A stretch of 64,000 nt of DNA from Parerythrobacter jejuensis (GTDB lineage Bacteria; Pseudomonadota; Alphaproteobacteria; Sphingomonadales; Sphingomonadaceae). The number at the start of each line of letters is the position of its first letter. Position 1 is the stretch's first letter. Location of the stretch: assembly GCF_039536765.1 (NCBI RefSeq), contig NZ_BAAAZF010000001.1:1798001-1862000 (forward strand), written 5' to 3'. This document shows positions 28,576 to 36,673 of the stretch, piece by piece. Under the pieces are notes generated by a model. That model was given only the letters and a program-made list of their open reading frames with translations, searched no databases and was not told the DNA's origin. The position numbers and the translations under genes are program-made.

Positions 28576-30216
28576 CTATTGGAGGGGCTGCCATACAATG
28601 CGAAGATGCGCGTGACCACCCACAAGCCGAACGTGCAAAGCCGCCGTATCTTCTTTCCTGCCAAACTCGGCGCTGTGCTTGCCCGTTGTAAGCTGCGCGT
28701 CGCCACATAGAGCATCGATCTTTATCCTATCGAGATTGAATCCAGCTGGCCCACTCACCGAAATTCTGCGTGCCGGATGAAAAAGATACTGGGCGACGGC
28801 TTCGCTCGCCGGCATGACTTCGTCGGACACCGTCAAGCTAGAACCATCAAGCTGCCATGTACGTTTGTGGCGCGGAGAGCCTGGCAGGCGCGCATAGCCA
28901 TCATGAGCTGCAGACACACTAACGCCGGTTGCGCTCTCTTCTACCTTTACCCCTATCGGCCTGGCCCGGCGCGCGACACGAAAGCCACCCCAAACTTCAG
29001 AGGAATTGGCCGCTCCCACCGTGACAGTACTATGGGCGCGCGTTCCTCGTTCCGCCAATCGCTCGGCGCTCGTGCCATAGCACGATGTCCCGCCATTCAC
29101 GATCAGGCGTTCGCCGTTGACCGACAGCTCGAAGGATAGTGTGTCTGCATGTCCATGGGCCGGCAAGTAGTCAGGTCCGACCTGTGCGACATCGCATAGC
29201 AAGACAGCCCCTGATGACTCGATGCGGACATAGCCACTATCACGCAGCCAGATGGCGGAATCGCCGACCGCAACGACACCGCGTCCAGGATTCCCTGAAA
29301 CTCCCAAGGCATCTGCATATCTGAGCAATTCATCGACCGGTGGTGCAATCCCGAGGGCGGCGTCATTGAAGTTCGAAATCTCACCATCCGGATGGCACAT
29401 GCTCTCCAGCCAGAAACGCATCTCTGCCGCCGTGCGACGCCAATAAGCGACGGTTCTGCTGTCTATGAGTTGCGGTTTTGCAAGCGAAAGATTGATCAAG
29501 TCCAGGACATCTTCGAAACCCAGAGCATGATACATCGTGCTCAGTTCGAAATTGCCTCCATCCGGCAAGACCTGTTCAGGAATTTCCCGAGCAAGGATCT
29601 TGAGACCACAATTCCGCCACTCTTCCGCCTCGGCGGCTTCAAAGACTGACCCGGCAAACACCAGTGCTTTGGCGTTCGCAAGAAGATGATTGCCGAGCAG
29701 GTGGTATTCCAAATCCTGGGCAAGATGCCGCGCCTGAACTGCCATCGACTGCATCATCTCGGGTCTGGGTGAGTGGCCGGCAAAGAGCCACTTGCACCAG
29801 TTCACCAGGCGCAAGGATGTGGGGTAAGGATCAAATGCCGGCCGATCACCCGCGGAATTGTCTGCCAGCCAGTTATCAATAAGATCTTGGTGCATGTCGG
29901 CACGCTCGGCCGCGTGCAAGGCATTGAGATCGTCGAAATAGTGTTGGTTGTAACGCCACAGCAATTCGCGTCGGTCGTCTTTCCAGCCGATTTCGGCGAG
30001 ATCACCAGGCTGATTGAGAAAGTGAAAGCTTCCCGGGGCCAGCAAGCTCTGCGCGCGTGCGGCAGGTCTACGCCATGCAGCAACTTGCAGATCTACAGGC
30101 GGGGCAGCCGCAGAATCGACCTTTACCTTTCGAAAACGCAATAGCAGTTGGTGCCACACCTGCTCCAGCCGCATGTATCTGAGCGTATGGAAATATAGGC
30201 TTATGCGCGCCAACAT
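28576..30216 (-). CDS. Heparinase II/III family protein
   Basis: This protein of about 546 residues has an N-terminal alpha/alpha-toroid: Trp-Arg-Tyr-Asn-Gln-His-Tyr-Phe-Asp-Asp-Leu, then Trp-Cys-Lys-Trp-Leu-Phe and Leu-Gly-Asn-His-Leu-Leu-Ala-Asn. A beta-sandwich follows with Ala-His-Gly-His-Ala-Asp-Thr-Leu-Ser-Phe-Glu (putative catalytic His/Glu region) and Asn-Gly-Gly-Thr-Ser-Cys-Tyr-Gly. This is the polysaccharide-lyase-like family often found inside O-antigen and capsule clusters. I see no signal peptide, which is odd for a lyase of an exported polymer. ATG 30216 has a GAGG site; a GTG at 30228 directly abuts the upstream stop. Whether it cleaves the polymer is unknown. Confidence 0.88.
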   Translation of the reverse strand: MLARISLYFHTLRYMRLEQVWHQLLLRFRKVKVDSAAAPPVDLQVAAWRRPAARAQSLLAPGSFHFLNQPGDLAEIGWKDDRRELLWRYNQHYFDDLNALHAAERADMHQDLIDNWLADNSAGDRPAFDPYPTSLRLVNWCKWLFAGHSPRPEMMQSMAVQARHLAQDLEYHLLGNHLLANAKALVFAGSVFEAAEAEEWRNCGLKILAREIPEQVLPDGGNFELSTMYHALGFEDVLDLINLSLAKPQLIDSRTVAYWRRTAAEMRFWLESMCHPDGEISNFNDAALGIAPPVDELLRYADALGVSGNPGRGVVAVGDSAIWLRDSGYVRIESSGAVLLCDVAQVGPDYLPAHGHADTLSFELSVNGERLIVNGGTSCYGTSAERLAERGTRAHSTVTVGAANSSEVWGGFRVARRARPIGVKVEESATGVSVSAAHDGYARLPGSPRHKRTWQLDGSSLTVSDEVMPASEAVAQYLFHPARRISVSGPAGFNLDRIKIDALCGDAQLTTGKHSAEFGRKEDTAALHVRLVGGHAHLRIVWQPLQ

Positions 30217-30228
30217 GGCCGACCTCAC

Positions 30229-32355
30229 TCAGGAGTCATGAACAAGCTGGATCGAAGTTTCTGCAATCTCGAAGATCTGGTCGACCGGGATAGGAGGCGC
30301 GCCCTCTCCCGAGACAGCCTCCACAAACCCCGCAGCAAACGCTCGCTGACCCTTGTCCTGACGCATGAGCCGATCATTTCTGACGCCAGGCCAACCGAAG
30401 CTGCGCAGTTTACGAAAATTGTCGAGCTGCAGGATGCTCTCGCCCGCGAAGATCTCAAGGCGCTCCTTGGGAAAGGACTTTGATCCATTGGCAAAGTAGT
30501 GGACCGTGCCGATCGAACCGTCTTCAAAATCCAGGGAGATTGAAACCGTGTCACCACATTGCGACTCCATTGAGCTCATCGATGCGTTCTTGATCGGACT
30601 GTCGGCCAGATGGCGAAGCAAATCGATGAAGTGGCATGCTTCGCCAATGACGCGGCCCCCACCTGCATTCAGATCCTGTGTCCAGTGATCGCTGGGAATA
30701 GCTCCCGCATTGACCGTCATCACCATTGCCTTTGGCCCCTGCTTCTTGGCCAGGGCCTCGCGTGCAGTCCGCACATGCGGGGCAAAACGACGATTGAAAC
30801 CGACCGACAAGACAGGGCCGGGCCCGGCCTTGTTGGCAGCTTCGTAGGCGGCCCGGATTTCGTCGAGTTCTGACTTGTGCAGGCAGAGGGGCTTCTCAAC
30901 AAATACGCTCTTGCCGGCGTTGAGCGCACGTATGACGAACTGCGCGTGTGTATCGTGCCGCGTTGAAATGACAATCGCATCAACAGACGTGTCTTCGAAA
31001 ACCGAGTCCAGATCGGTGGTGCTTGCACTGAAGCTACTCTTCTTGCCAACCTGATACGCGCTTAGGCCTCCCGCAGAAGCAATGACCCCCAGCTGCGCCC
31101 GCGTCGCAGCGAATGCTGGCGCCAAGACAGCGTTTGCGTAATTGCCTGCCCCGATGAAAGCGACTTTTGGAGCCGCAGGGCCATCAAAGAGCGAGCTTTC
31201 CGCAGCGGAAGCCACGGAGACTGTCTTCATGCCACGGTTCAGAGGAGTCGATGAATAGTCCAGCATAACCCCGAGCGCGGGTTTGCGATCGGAAATGAGC
31301 TGGTACGCATCCGCCGCATTCTCGATAGAAAAACGATGTGATATCAGAGGTTTAATATCAATTTTTCCGTCAGCCATCAACCCAAGGACGGCTTCGAAAT
31401 TGCGCTGCTCCGTCCAGCGGACGAAGCCTAGAGGGTAGTCATTCCCGCCCTGCTCATAATTGGGATCATACCGGCCGGGGCCGTAGGAGCAGGATACTTG
31501 GAAGGAGAGCTCTTTCTCGTAGAAATCGGCACGCGATAGCTCCAGGCCGGTGACGCCCACCAAGACAATCCGGCCGCGCTTGCGGCACATTTTCGCGCCT
31601 TGGCTTATCGGATCATTGCTATCGGTGGAGGCGCAAATGACGACGGCATCAACGCCACGCTGCCCGGTTAGCCCAAGCGCATCGGCAACAGGATCGCTGC
31701 TGGTCGAAAGATCGATGGTCTTGGCACCGAACGTCCGCGCTAGCTCCAGTTTCTCGGCATCGAAATCCAGACCGATTACTTCGCATCCATTGGCCTTCAA
31801 CAATTGCACGCATAGGAGACCGATGAGACCAAGCCCGCTGACAACAACTGTCTCTCCCAAGGTGGGATCAGCTAGACGAATGCCCTGGAGCCCGATTGCA
31901 GCCATGACTGTAAAGGCAGCTTCGTCATCACTCACAGCGTCGGGAATGCGGGCCGCGAGGTTGGTGGGGATAGCCACATACTCAGCGTGCGGTCCATTGC
32001 TAACGACACGATCACCCTCGGCGAAGTCCGACACACCAGAGCCCATTTCCACCACGGTGCCAACGTTGCAGTAGCCAAGCGGCAACGGCTGATCGAGCTT
32101 GTTCAAGACCGCTTCAACGGTTGGCTGAAGACCGTCGACCCGAACCTTGTCGAGAACCATCTTGACTTTATCTGGCTGCTGCCGCGCTTTGTCGATCCAG
32201 CCTGCCTTGCCGAAATCGACAAGCATTCGCTCTGTCCCGACTGAAACCAGGCTGGTCGATGTTTGCACCAAGAGCTGGCGTTTGCCAGGCTGGGGCACCG
32301 GTACGTCCGCAACCTCAGTCCGGCCATCTTTCAGGCCCTGTAAAACTTGCTTCAC
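30229..32355 (-). CDS. Two-domain oxidoreductase (MDR + Gfo/Idh/MocA fusion)
   Basis: This 708-residue fusion has residues 1 to about 370 as a medium-chain dehydrogenase with Ser-Gly-Leu-Gly-Leu-Ile-Gly at 173-179. The classical zinc motif Gly-His-Glu is replaced by Gly-Tyr-Cys-Asn-Val-Gly (94-99), so catalytic zinc is doubtful. Residues about 395-708 form a Gfo/Idh/MocA domain with Gly-Ala-Gly-Asn-Tyr-Ala (402-407) and Glu-Lys-Pro-Leu (487-490). Both halves bind NAD(P). Such fusions recur in surface-polysaccharide clusters next to heparinase-like genes, as here, where its stop lies 12 bp before the heparinase ATG. The substrate is unknown; a nucleotide-sugar or sugar-acid redox step is the likely class. 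Confidence 0.88.
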   Translation of the reverse strand: MKQVLQGLKDGRTEVADVPVPQPGKRQLLVQTSTSLVSVGTERMLVDFGKAGWIDKARQQPDKVKMVLDKVRVDGLQPTVEAVLNKLDQPLPLGYCNVGTVVEMGSGVSDFAEGDRVVSNGPHAEYVAIPTNLAARIPDAVSDDEAAFTVMAAIGLQGIRLADPTLGETVVVSGLGLIGLLCVQLLKANGCEVIGLDFDAEKLELARTFGAKTIDLSTSSDPVADALGLTGQRGVDAVVICASTDSNDPISQGAKMCRKRGRIVLVGVTGLELSRADFYEKELSFQVSCSYGPGRYDPNYEQGGNDYPLGFVRWTEQRNFEAVLGLMADGKIDIKPLISHRFSIENAADAYQLISDRKPALGVMLDYSSTPLNRGMKTVSVASAAESSLFDGPAAPKVAFIGAGNYANAVLAPAFAATRAQLGVIASAGGLSAYQVGKKSSFSASTTDLDSVFEDTSVDAIVISTRHDTHAQFVIRALNAGKSVFVEKPLCLHKSELDEIRAAYEAANKAGPGPVLSVGFNRRFAPHVRTAREALAKKQGPKAMVMTVNAGAIPSDHWTQDLNAGGGRVIGEACHFIDLLRHLADSPIKNASMSSMESQCGDTVSISLDFEDGSIGTVHYFANGSKSFPKERLEIFAGESILQLDNFRKLRSFGWPGVRNDRLMRQDKGQRAFAAGFVEAVSGEGAPPIPVDQIFEIAETSIQLVHDS

Positions 32356-32367
32356 TGCAGCACCTTC

Positions 32368-33138
32368 TTAGTCTTTGCCGATTAGCGCGGCTTTTTGCTC
32401 GTCGACCGGGTAGTTGATGAGCACCGCCCGGTATTTGCCTTTGAAGACAAACAGGCTGCCAGCGGCAGCTCCGATAATTGGGAACCGATCTATCAATTCT
32501 CTCAGGTGTGCCAATTCGCCCGCCCCCCCCAGGGCGGTCAGTGGCACGGATGTCGCTTGACGGACGTCTTCCATGAGATCGAAATCGTAACCGCTCATCT
32601 CGCCATCGCGGTTTATATTGTTGACTACGATCTCCCCGACGCCAAGAGATTCCAGATGAGCCGCCAATTTCGCTGGCGCCAAACCTGTTTTTTTCGATCC
32701 ATTGTGGGTATGCACTTCGTACTTGCCGAAGATGCCTGTCTTGCGAACATCCAGTACCGCAACGATACTCTGACTTCCAACCCTCGACACAGCTTCCGAG
32801 ATAAGCGCTTCACCGTCAATCGCCGCGCTGCCTATCGCAACCTTCTCCACACCGAGAGATACGATCCGCTCAAACTGGTCTGCCGTCTTGACTCCGCCAG
32901 CATAGCACAGCGGCATGCGACACTCCGCTGCCAAATTGCGGATCATGTCGTAGTTGGGCTCCTTCCCGAGAGCAGACGCATCAATGTCGGCCACAAAAAG
33001 TTCGTCGACTTCCTTCTCGTTGAAGATCCGGACTGCATTGATTGGATCGCCAACATATTTTGGCTCGCCGAACCGCCGAGTTTTTACCAGCCCCCCTTGA
33101 TGGATCAAAAGGCACGGAATGATGCGTGGTCTCAACAT
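32368..33138 (-). CDS. hisF2: HisF-like cyclase subunit of sugar acetamidino modification
   Basis: This 256-residue beta/alpha barrel has the HisF opening Arg-Pro-Arg-Ile-Ile-Pro-Cys-Leu-Leu. It diverges from histidine HisF soon after, with Gly-Leu-Val-Lys-Thr-Arg-Arg-Phe, which is typical of the HisF2/WbuZ/AglZ subfamily. Asp-Ile-Asp-Ala, Tyr-Ala-Gly-Gly-Val and Ala-Leu-Gly-Gly-Ala-Gly phosphate-site blocks follow. In known O-antigen loci, HisH2 and HisF2 supply ammonia to a WbpG-type amidotransferase that converts N-acetyl to N-acetamidino. The neighbours here are exactly those partners. ATG 33138 lies 2 bp after the HisH2 stop. Confidence 0.9.
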   Translation of the reverse strand: MLRPRIIPCLLIHQGGLVKTRRFGEPKYVGDPINAVRIFNEKEVDELFVADIDASALGKEPNYDMIRNLAAECRMPLCYAGGVKTADQFERIVSLGVEKVAIGSAAIDGEALISEAVSRVGSQSIVAVLDVRKTGIFGKYEVHTHNGSKKTGLAPAKLAAHLESLGVGEIVVNNINRDGEMSGYDFDLMEDVRQATSVPLTALGGAGELAHLRELIDRFPIIGAAAGSLFVFKGKYRAVLINYPVDEQKAALIGKD

Positions 33139-33140
33139 GA

Positions 33141-33752
33141 TCAAATGCGCGCAAAATTGGCGAGAAGCGACACACCCCAGTGGTGGCTCTTCTCTGGGTG
33201 AAACTGCGTACCGAAGACATTGCCCTTGCGAAGGGCGCATGTGAAGTCGATGCCGTATGTTGACTGAGCCAGCGCATCTTCCGGGCTTTCAGGCACAAAG
33301 TGATAGCTGTGCAGGAAGTAGAAGCGGGGGCATGGAAGATCGACAAACAGACCATCTGCGCTTGCCGGCGTAACATCATTCCATCCCATATGTGGAAGAT
33401 GCGTTCGATGGTTGAACGATGATTCATCGAAGCGTTTCACCTGCCCAGGAATCCAACCCAGCCCGGCGCATTCCCCCTCTTCGCTTCTGTCAGCCATCAT
33501 TTGCATGCCCACGCAGACACCCAGCACTGGCACCTTCGTGTCAATCACGGCTTCATCCAGGGCTTCGCGCATGCCCGATTCTTGGAGGCGCTCCATCGCG
33601 CGGTCAAAAGCTCCTACGCCCGGGAGGATAATCCTCTCAGCGCCTGCAAGCTCATCAGCCCTAGTTGCATTCTTGGCAGGAATGTTGAGGCGCTTGAAAA
33701 TATCGAGGAACGCTTGAACATTGCCCAGGCCGTAATCGACCACAATGATCAA
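33141..33752 (-). CDS. hisH2: HisH-like glutaminase subunit of sugar acetamidino modification
   Basis: This 203-residue class I glutamine amidotransferase has Val-Asp-Tyr-Gly-Leu-Gly-Asn at the start, Pro-Gly-Val-Gly-Ala-Phe, and Gly-Val-Cys-Val-Gly-Met-Gln with the nucleophile Cys. The His-Pro-Glu of the catalytic triad lies near the C-terminus (Phe-His-Pro-Glu-Lys-Ser). It hydrolyses glutamine and passes ammonia to HisF2 or the amidotransferase. The start is a TTG behind GGAGG, inside a TTGA overlap with the amidotransferase stop. An upstream in-frame start would read antisense-like sequence. The trio order (amidotransferase, hisH2, hisF2) matches acetamidino loci rather than histidine biosynthesis. 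Confidence 0.9.
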   Translation of the reverse strand: MIIVVDYGLGNVQAFLDIFKRLNIPAKNATRADELAGAERIILPGVGAFDRAMERLQESGMREALDEAVIDTKVPVLGVCVGMQMMADRSEEGECAGLGWIPGQVKRFDESSFNHRTHLPHMGWNDVTPASADGLFVDLPCPRFYFLHSYHFVPESPEDALAQSTYGIDFTCALRKGNVFGTQFHPEKSHHWGVSLLANFARI

Positions 33753-34876
33753 CGTTTGCCTCCAACTTCCAGCCCGAGCGCCTTCGCGGCCTTTGCACCG
33801 GCATCGTAGATCCACATCTGCGATTTGTAGTCACGATAAGTCTTGTTCGGCGCGTCAAAATATCCGCGCAGCTCGTCAACGGTAATCCCGAGCTTGGTCG
33901 CTACAAATTCGAAATCCTGATGAATTGTCTCGGGGTCGTATGCGGGAGATTTCAGCTTTTCGAGCGCCTCTTCACGGGTCATCTGACCTGTCAGGATCAA
34001 GCTCGAATATTGCACCTTGCGCGTATCAAATCCGAATTTCTCGGGCAGCCAGTAAGATTCGTAGAACCGCGTGAAGCGCGATTCAAAGTGCTTTTGCGGA
34101 TACGGTTGCCAGCCGAACTTTTCCTGCAGAAGCTCCATGGCTTCCGTCTTCACATATGGAATCAGATTGAGTGGCCTCCACGTCCGGATGCCCTTGACGT
34201 AAGGAAGGTACAATTTGTGCCAAAGGATCGATGTGACGGGGAAGTTCTTCAGCGGACGCTCGCCAAACTGCGAATGAATGTCGCGCAATTGCCGCGCATC
34301 CGATTGGTAGTACATCCACTCGATCGGATTGCGCACGCACTCGGTAGACAGATTGCCACCTGTCAGGATGTCGCGGACGCCATATTGCGTCGCAAACTTG
34401 TACATGGTCGCGAAGAAGGCGTGGTCTTGCGGTGTATCCACATGGGGAACGCCGGAACGGAAGAAGGCCAGTTGCAGGTCCTTGATCTCTTCCCAGTCAA
34501 TCACGTCGGTGTAGAGATCCAGTCCTAGATTATCGACCAAGCGCTCGATATTGTTGACTGCAATCTGGGAATTCCACCCTGCGTCGACGTGGAATACAAG
34601 CGGCCGCAAGCCGAACATTTCTTTGGCCGCATAGACCAGATACGAGCTGTCGATGCCGCCACTCATACCGATAATGCAGTCGAAATCCCGGCCCTCGCCG
34701 TTCTTTCGAATGCGCTCAATCATCCGGTTGAGCTCGTCCGCTGCCGCATCGCCCTGCGGCCAGTTGGGCAAAGTATGATCGCGAAAAGACCTGCAGTGAT
34801 CGCAAACACCTTGGTCATCAAAGGTGATCTTCGCGTCTGTCTCGTCCATCACGCAGTTGGTGCAAACTCTAGTCAT
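33749..34876 (-). CDS. N-acetyl sugar amidotransferase (WbpG/PseA-like)
   Basis: This 375-residue PP-loop enzyme has two Cys-x-x-Cys pairs at the N-terminus (Cys-Thr-Asn-Cys and Cys-Asp-His-Cys) that probably bind zinc. The ATP loop Ser-Gly-Gly-Ile-Asp-Ser-Ser sits near residue 70. Later blocks are Gly-Gly-Asn-Leu-Ser-Thr-Glu and Trp-Leu-Pro-Glu-Lys-Phe-Gly-Phe-Asp. The family activates a sugar N-acetyl group with ATP and installs an amidino nitrogen. Given the legionaminic-acid genes further upstream in the same run, the target may be that sugar, as in Legionella and Campylobacter glycans. It overlaps the next gene by 4 bp and the previous one by 8 bp. Confidence 0.9.
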   Translation of the reverse strand: MTRVCTNCVMDETDAKITFDDQGVCDHCRSFRDHTLPNWPQGDAAADELNRMIERIRKNGEGRDFDCIIGMSGGIDSSYLVYAAKEMFGLRPLVFHVDAGWNSQIAVNNIERLVDNLGLDLYTDVIDWEEIKDLQLAFFRSGVPHVDTPQDHAFFATMYKFATQYGVRDILTGGNLSTECVRNPIEWMYYQSDARQLRDIHSQFGERPLKNFPVTSILWHKLYLPYVKGIRTWRPLNLIPYVKTEAMELLQEKFGWQPYPQKHFESRFTRFYESYWLPEKFGFDTRKVQYSSLILTGQMTREEALEKLKSPAYDPETIHQDFEFVATKLGITVDELRGYFDAPNKTYRDYKSQMWIYDAGAKAAKALGLEVGGKR

Positions 34877-35498
34877 TGTCGCTCTTGTCGTCGCCGAGTC
34901 GGTTGATGAACTCTTGTGGATCTTTGAAATAGGCTGCGAAACGCATCAGCTTTTCATCGGGAAAATCCCACCACATTGATGCAAGCAAGTGATGGATCGT
35001 TTCTTCGTCAAAGCGATGCCGCACAAGCTTGGCTGGGCAACCCGCTGCGACCCCATAGGGCGGTATGTCTCGCGTTACAACAGCTCCTGCACCGATTACC
35101 GCGCCATGCCCGATGGACACCCCAGGGAGCACAATCGCATTGCGGCCGATCCAGACGTCATGGCCTACCTTGACCTTTTCTGGCGGAGGGCGGTCATGTT
35201 CGGAGAATTTGGCCTTCACGCTGTCGCGGCCGCTGTAAAAGACAGGCGACATACCCACCCACTCCATAGGATGGCGACCTCCGCCCAGAACCACTCCATT
35301 GGCAATCGACACGAAAGAGCCGATTTCGGCATGTGCCACATCGCAATCGTAGCCGCAAAAGGAATGGCGGCCCATGGAACTGGAAACGAAACTCGTGCCC
35401 GGTTCGACCTTGCTCGTGGCATGCACTTCTGAGTCCACTATTGCCGCGAGGCGCGCTTTCTTGAGCAACTTGGACCACAGGTAAGATAGGCGCTTCAT
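34869..35498 (-). CDS. CatB-type left-handed beta-helix O-acetyltransferase
   Basis: This 209-residue hexapeptide-repeat protein of the xenobiotic/CatB acetyltransferase group shows repeats around Ser-Val-Ile-Gly-like coils. Gly-His-Asp-Val-Trp-Ile-Gly-Arg-Asn-Ala is the family signature, followed by Val-Leu-Pro-Gly-Val-Ser-Ile-Gly-His-Gly-Ala-Val-Ile-Gly-Ala-Gly-Ala-Val-Val, and Val-Ala-Ala-Gly-Cys-Pro-Ala-Lys closes the helix. It probably O-acetylates a sugar of the polymer or a precursor using acetyl-CoA. It overlaps the amidotransferase start by 8 bp and the Wzy-like stop by 4 bp. Which sugar is acetylated cannot be told. Confidence 0.87.
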   Translation of the reverse strand: MKRLSYLWSKLLKKARLAAIVDSEVHATSKVEPGTSFVSSSMGRHSFCGYDCDVAHAEIGSFVSIANGVVLGGGRHPMEWVGMSPVFYSGRDSVKAKFSEHDRPPPEKVKVGHDVWIGRNAIVLPGVSIGHGAVIGAGAVVTRDIPPYGVAAGCPAKLVRHRFDEETIHHLLASMWWDFPDEKLMRFAAYFKDPQEFINRLGDDKSDND

Positions 35499-36673
35499 GC
35501 TATCCCTTTCCTGGGTCGCGAACTCTCTGCCGCATCTCTTGCACGAAAGAACATCAGGATCATCAGGAAGAAGAAGACATCCAGCAGCGTCGGGAAGAGC
35601 ACCGGTTCAGTCGCAGCACGGACAGCCGCCATACCGACATAGAATCCAATCGGCAACTTGAGCGACCAAGGTCCGCGAGCGAAGAAAATAATGAGAGGGC
35701 TCAGGGCAGCCATCAAAGTGGGAAAAATCCCGAAGAACGAGTGCGTCCTTATGTAGGCGATGTGAGGATTACCCTCGTGCTTGAACTCGATAAGCGTGCC
35801 TGAATAGTCAGCCCCTATGAAGAACGTAAAGACGTCGATCTTTGAAAGATAGCTCGCGATGATGGCTTCACGGTTGCGGTCGGAAATGCCGACGCTCAGC
35901 TTGGTGTAACGGCTCACGTAATCGAAAAGCTCGACGGCATAGATCGCCAACTGCGCCATCGCCGCAATCGAGATTGCCATGAGCAACAAGCGATAGATGA
36001 AGGGCACTTTGCGCGGGAAAAGATTGAATGCCAATCCGCCCATGACAAGCAGGCTTCCGACGACCAAAGAACCACGTCCGCTACCGTAAAATGCAATGAG
36101 GAACGTTATGATCGGAGTCACTAACGGGGCACGCCCATGCATGACGAATGTCGTCACGCACAAGAATGTTTGCACGATGATCATGTATGCCGGGATGCCG
36201 TTGGTGCTCGAGCCCTCGATCACCTCGGCAAAAGGTGTTGGCGAACCCCAATAGATGTAGAGGACAATCCCGACCAGAGCGGCGAGCACGAAGTACAGTA
36301 TCGTCGCCGCAAGATGCAAAGCTGCAGCTGAGAAGCGCGACATTGTGTAAGCTGTCACGAACGTGACTGCGGTGGCAAAGAAGTAGAATACAGGTGAAAA
36401 ACCGTGGCCTGGTTTTAGAAACGCCGGGAAGAACAATAGCAAGACCATCAAGCAATTGGTGACAGTTCGGCTACTGACCGGCAGCAAATGCGCGTGGCGC
36501 ACTACAAACGCCAAACAAATGGCGACCCCGCCCACCAAAGTAATGATGGATTGTAGCGCAAATGCGAGAACGATCGTTATGCTGAGTCCGGCAAGCTCGA
36601 TGCCCTGCCAAAATTCAGCAGAGCTCTTATCGGCAAAACGGGCAGTGATCGCTGGCGCTGGTAAGGTTGCCAC
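35495..36673 (-). CDS. Wzy-like O-antigen/polysaccharide polymerase candidate
   Basis: This 392-residue protein is highly hydrophobic with roughly ten membrane helices, spread over the whole length with one longer extracytoplasmic loop near 260-310. That loop holds Gly-Ile-Ser-Asp-Arg-Asn-Arg-Glu and His-Ser-Phe-Phe-Gly-Ile-Phe. Helix pattern, loop position and locus fit Wzy-type polymerases, which have little sequence conservation. It has no Wzy_C signature that I can name. Its ATG shares one base with the following gene's reading frame (TGATG-type junction), and its stop overlaps the acetyltransferase start. The other candidate with a similar role is the ligase-family protein at 50511. Confidence 0.7.
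   Translation of the reverse strand: MATLPAPAITARFADKSSAEFWQGIELAGLSITIVLAFALQSIITLVGGVAICLAFVVRHAHLLPVSSRTVTNCLMVLLLFFPAFLKPGHGFSPVFYFFATAVTFVTAYTMSRFSAAALHLAATILYFVLAALVGIVLYIYWGSPTPFAEVIEGSSTNGIPAYMIIVQTFLCVTTFVMHGRAPLVTPIITFLIAFYGSGRGSLVVGSLLVMGGLAFNLFPRKVPFIYRLLLMAISIAAMAQLAIYAVELFDYVSRYTKLSVGISDRNREAIIASYLSKIDVFTFFIGADYSGTLIEFKHEGNPHIAYIRTHSFFGIFPTLMAALSPLIIFFARGPWSLKLPIGFYVGMAAVRAATEPVLFPTLLDVFFFLMILMFFRARDAAESSRPRKGIA

Noticed and set aside
32368-33752. Reading the HisH/HisF-like pair as histidine biosynthesis
   Set aside because: No other his genes nearby, the HisF-like protein has the HisF2-type Lys-Thr-Arg-Arg-Phe segment, and a WbpG-like amidotransferase is coupled to them.
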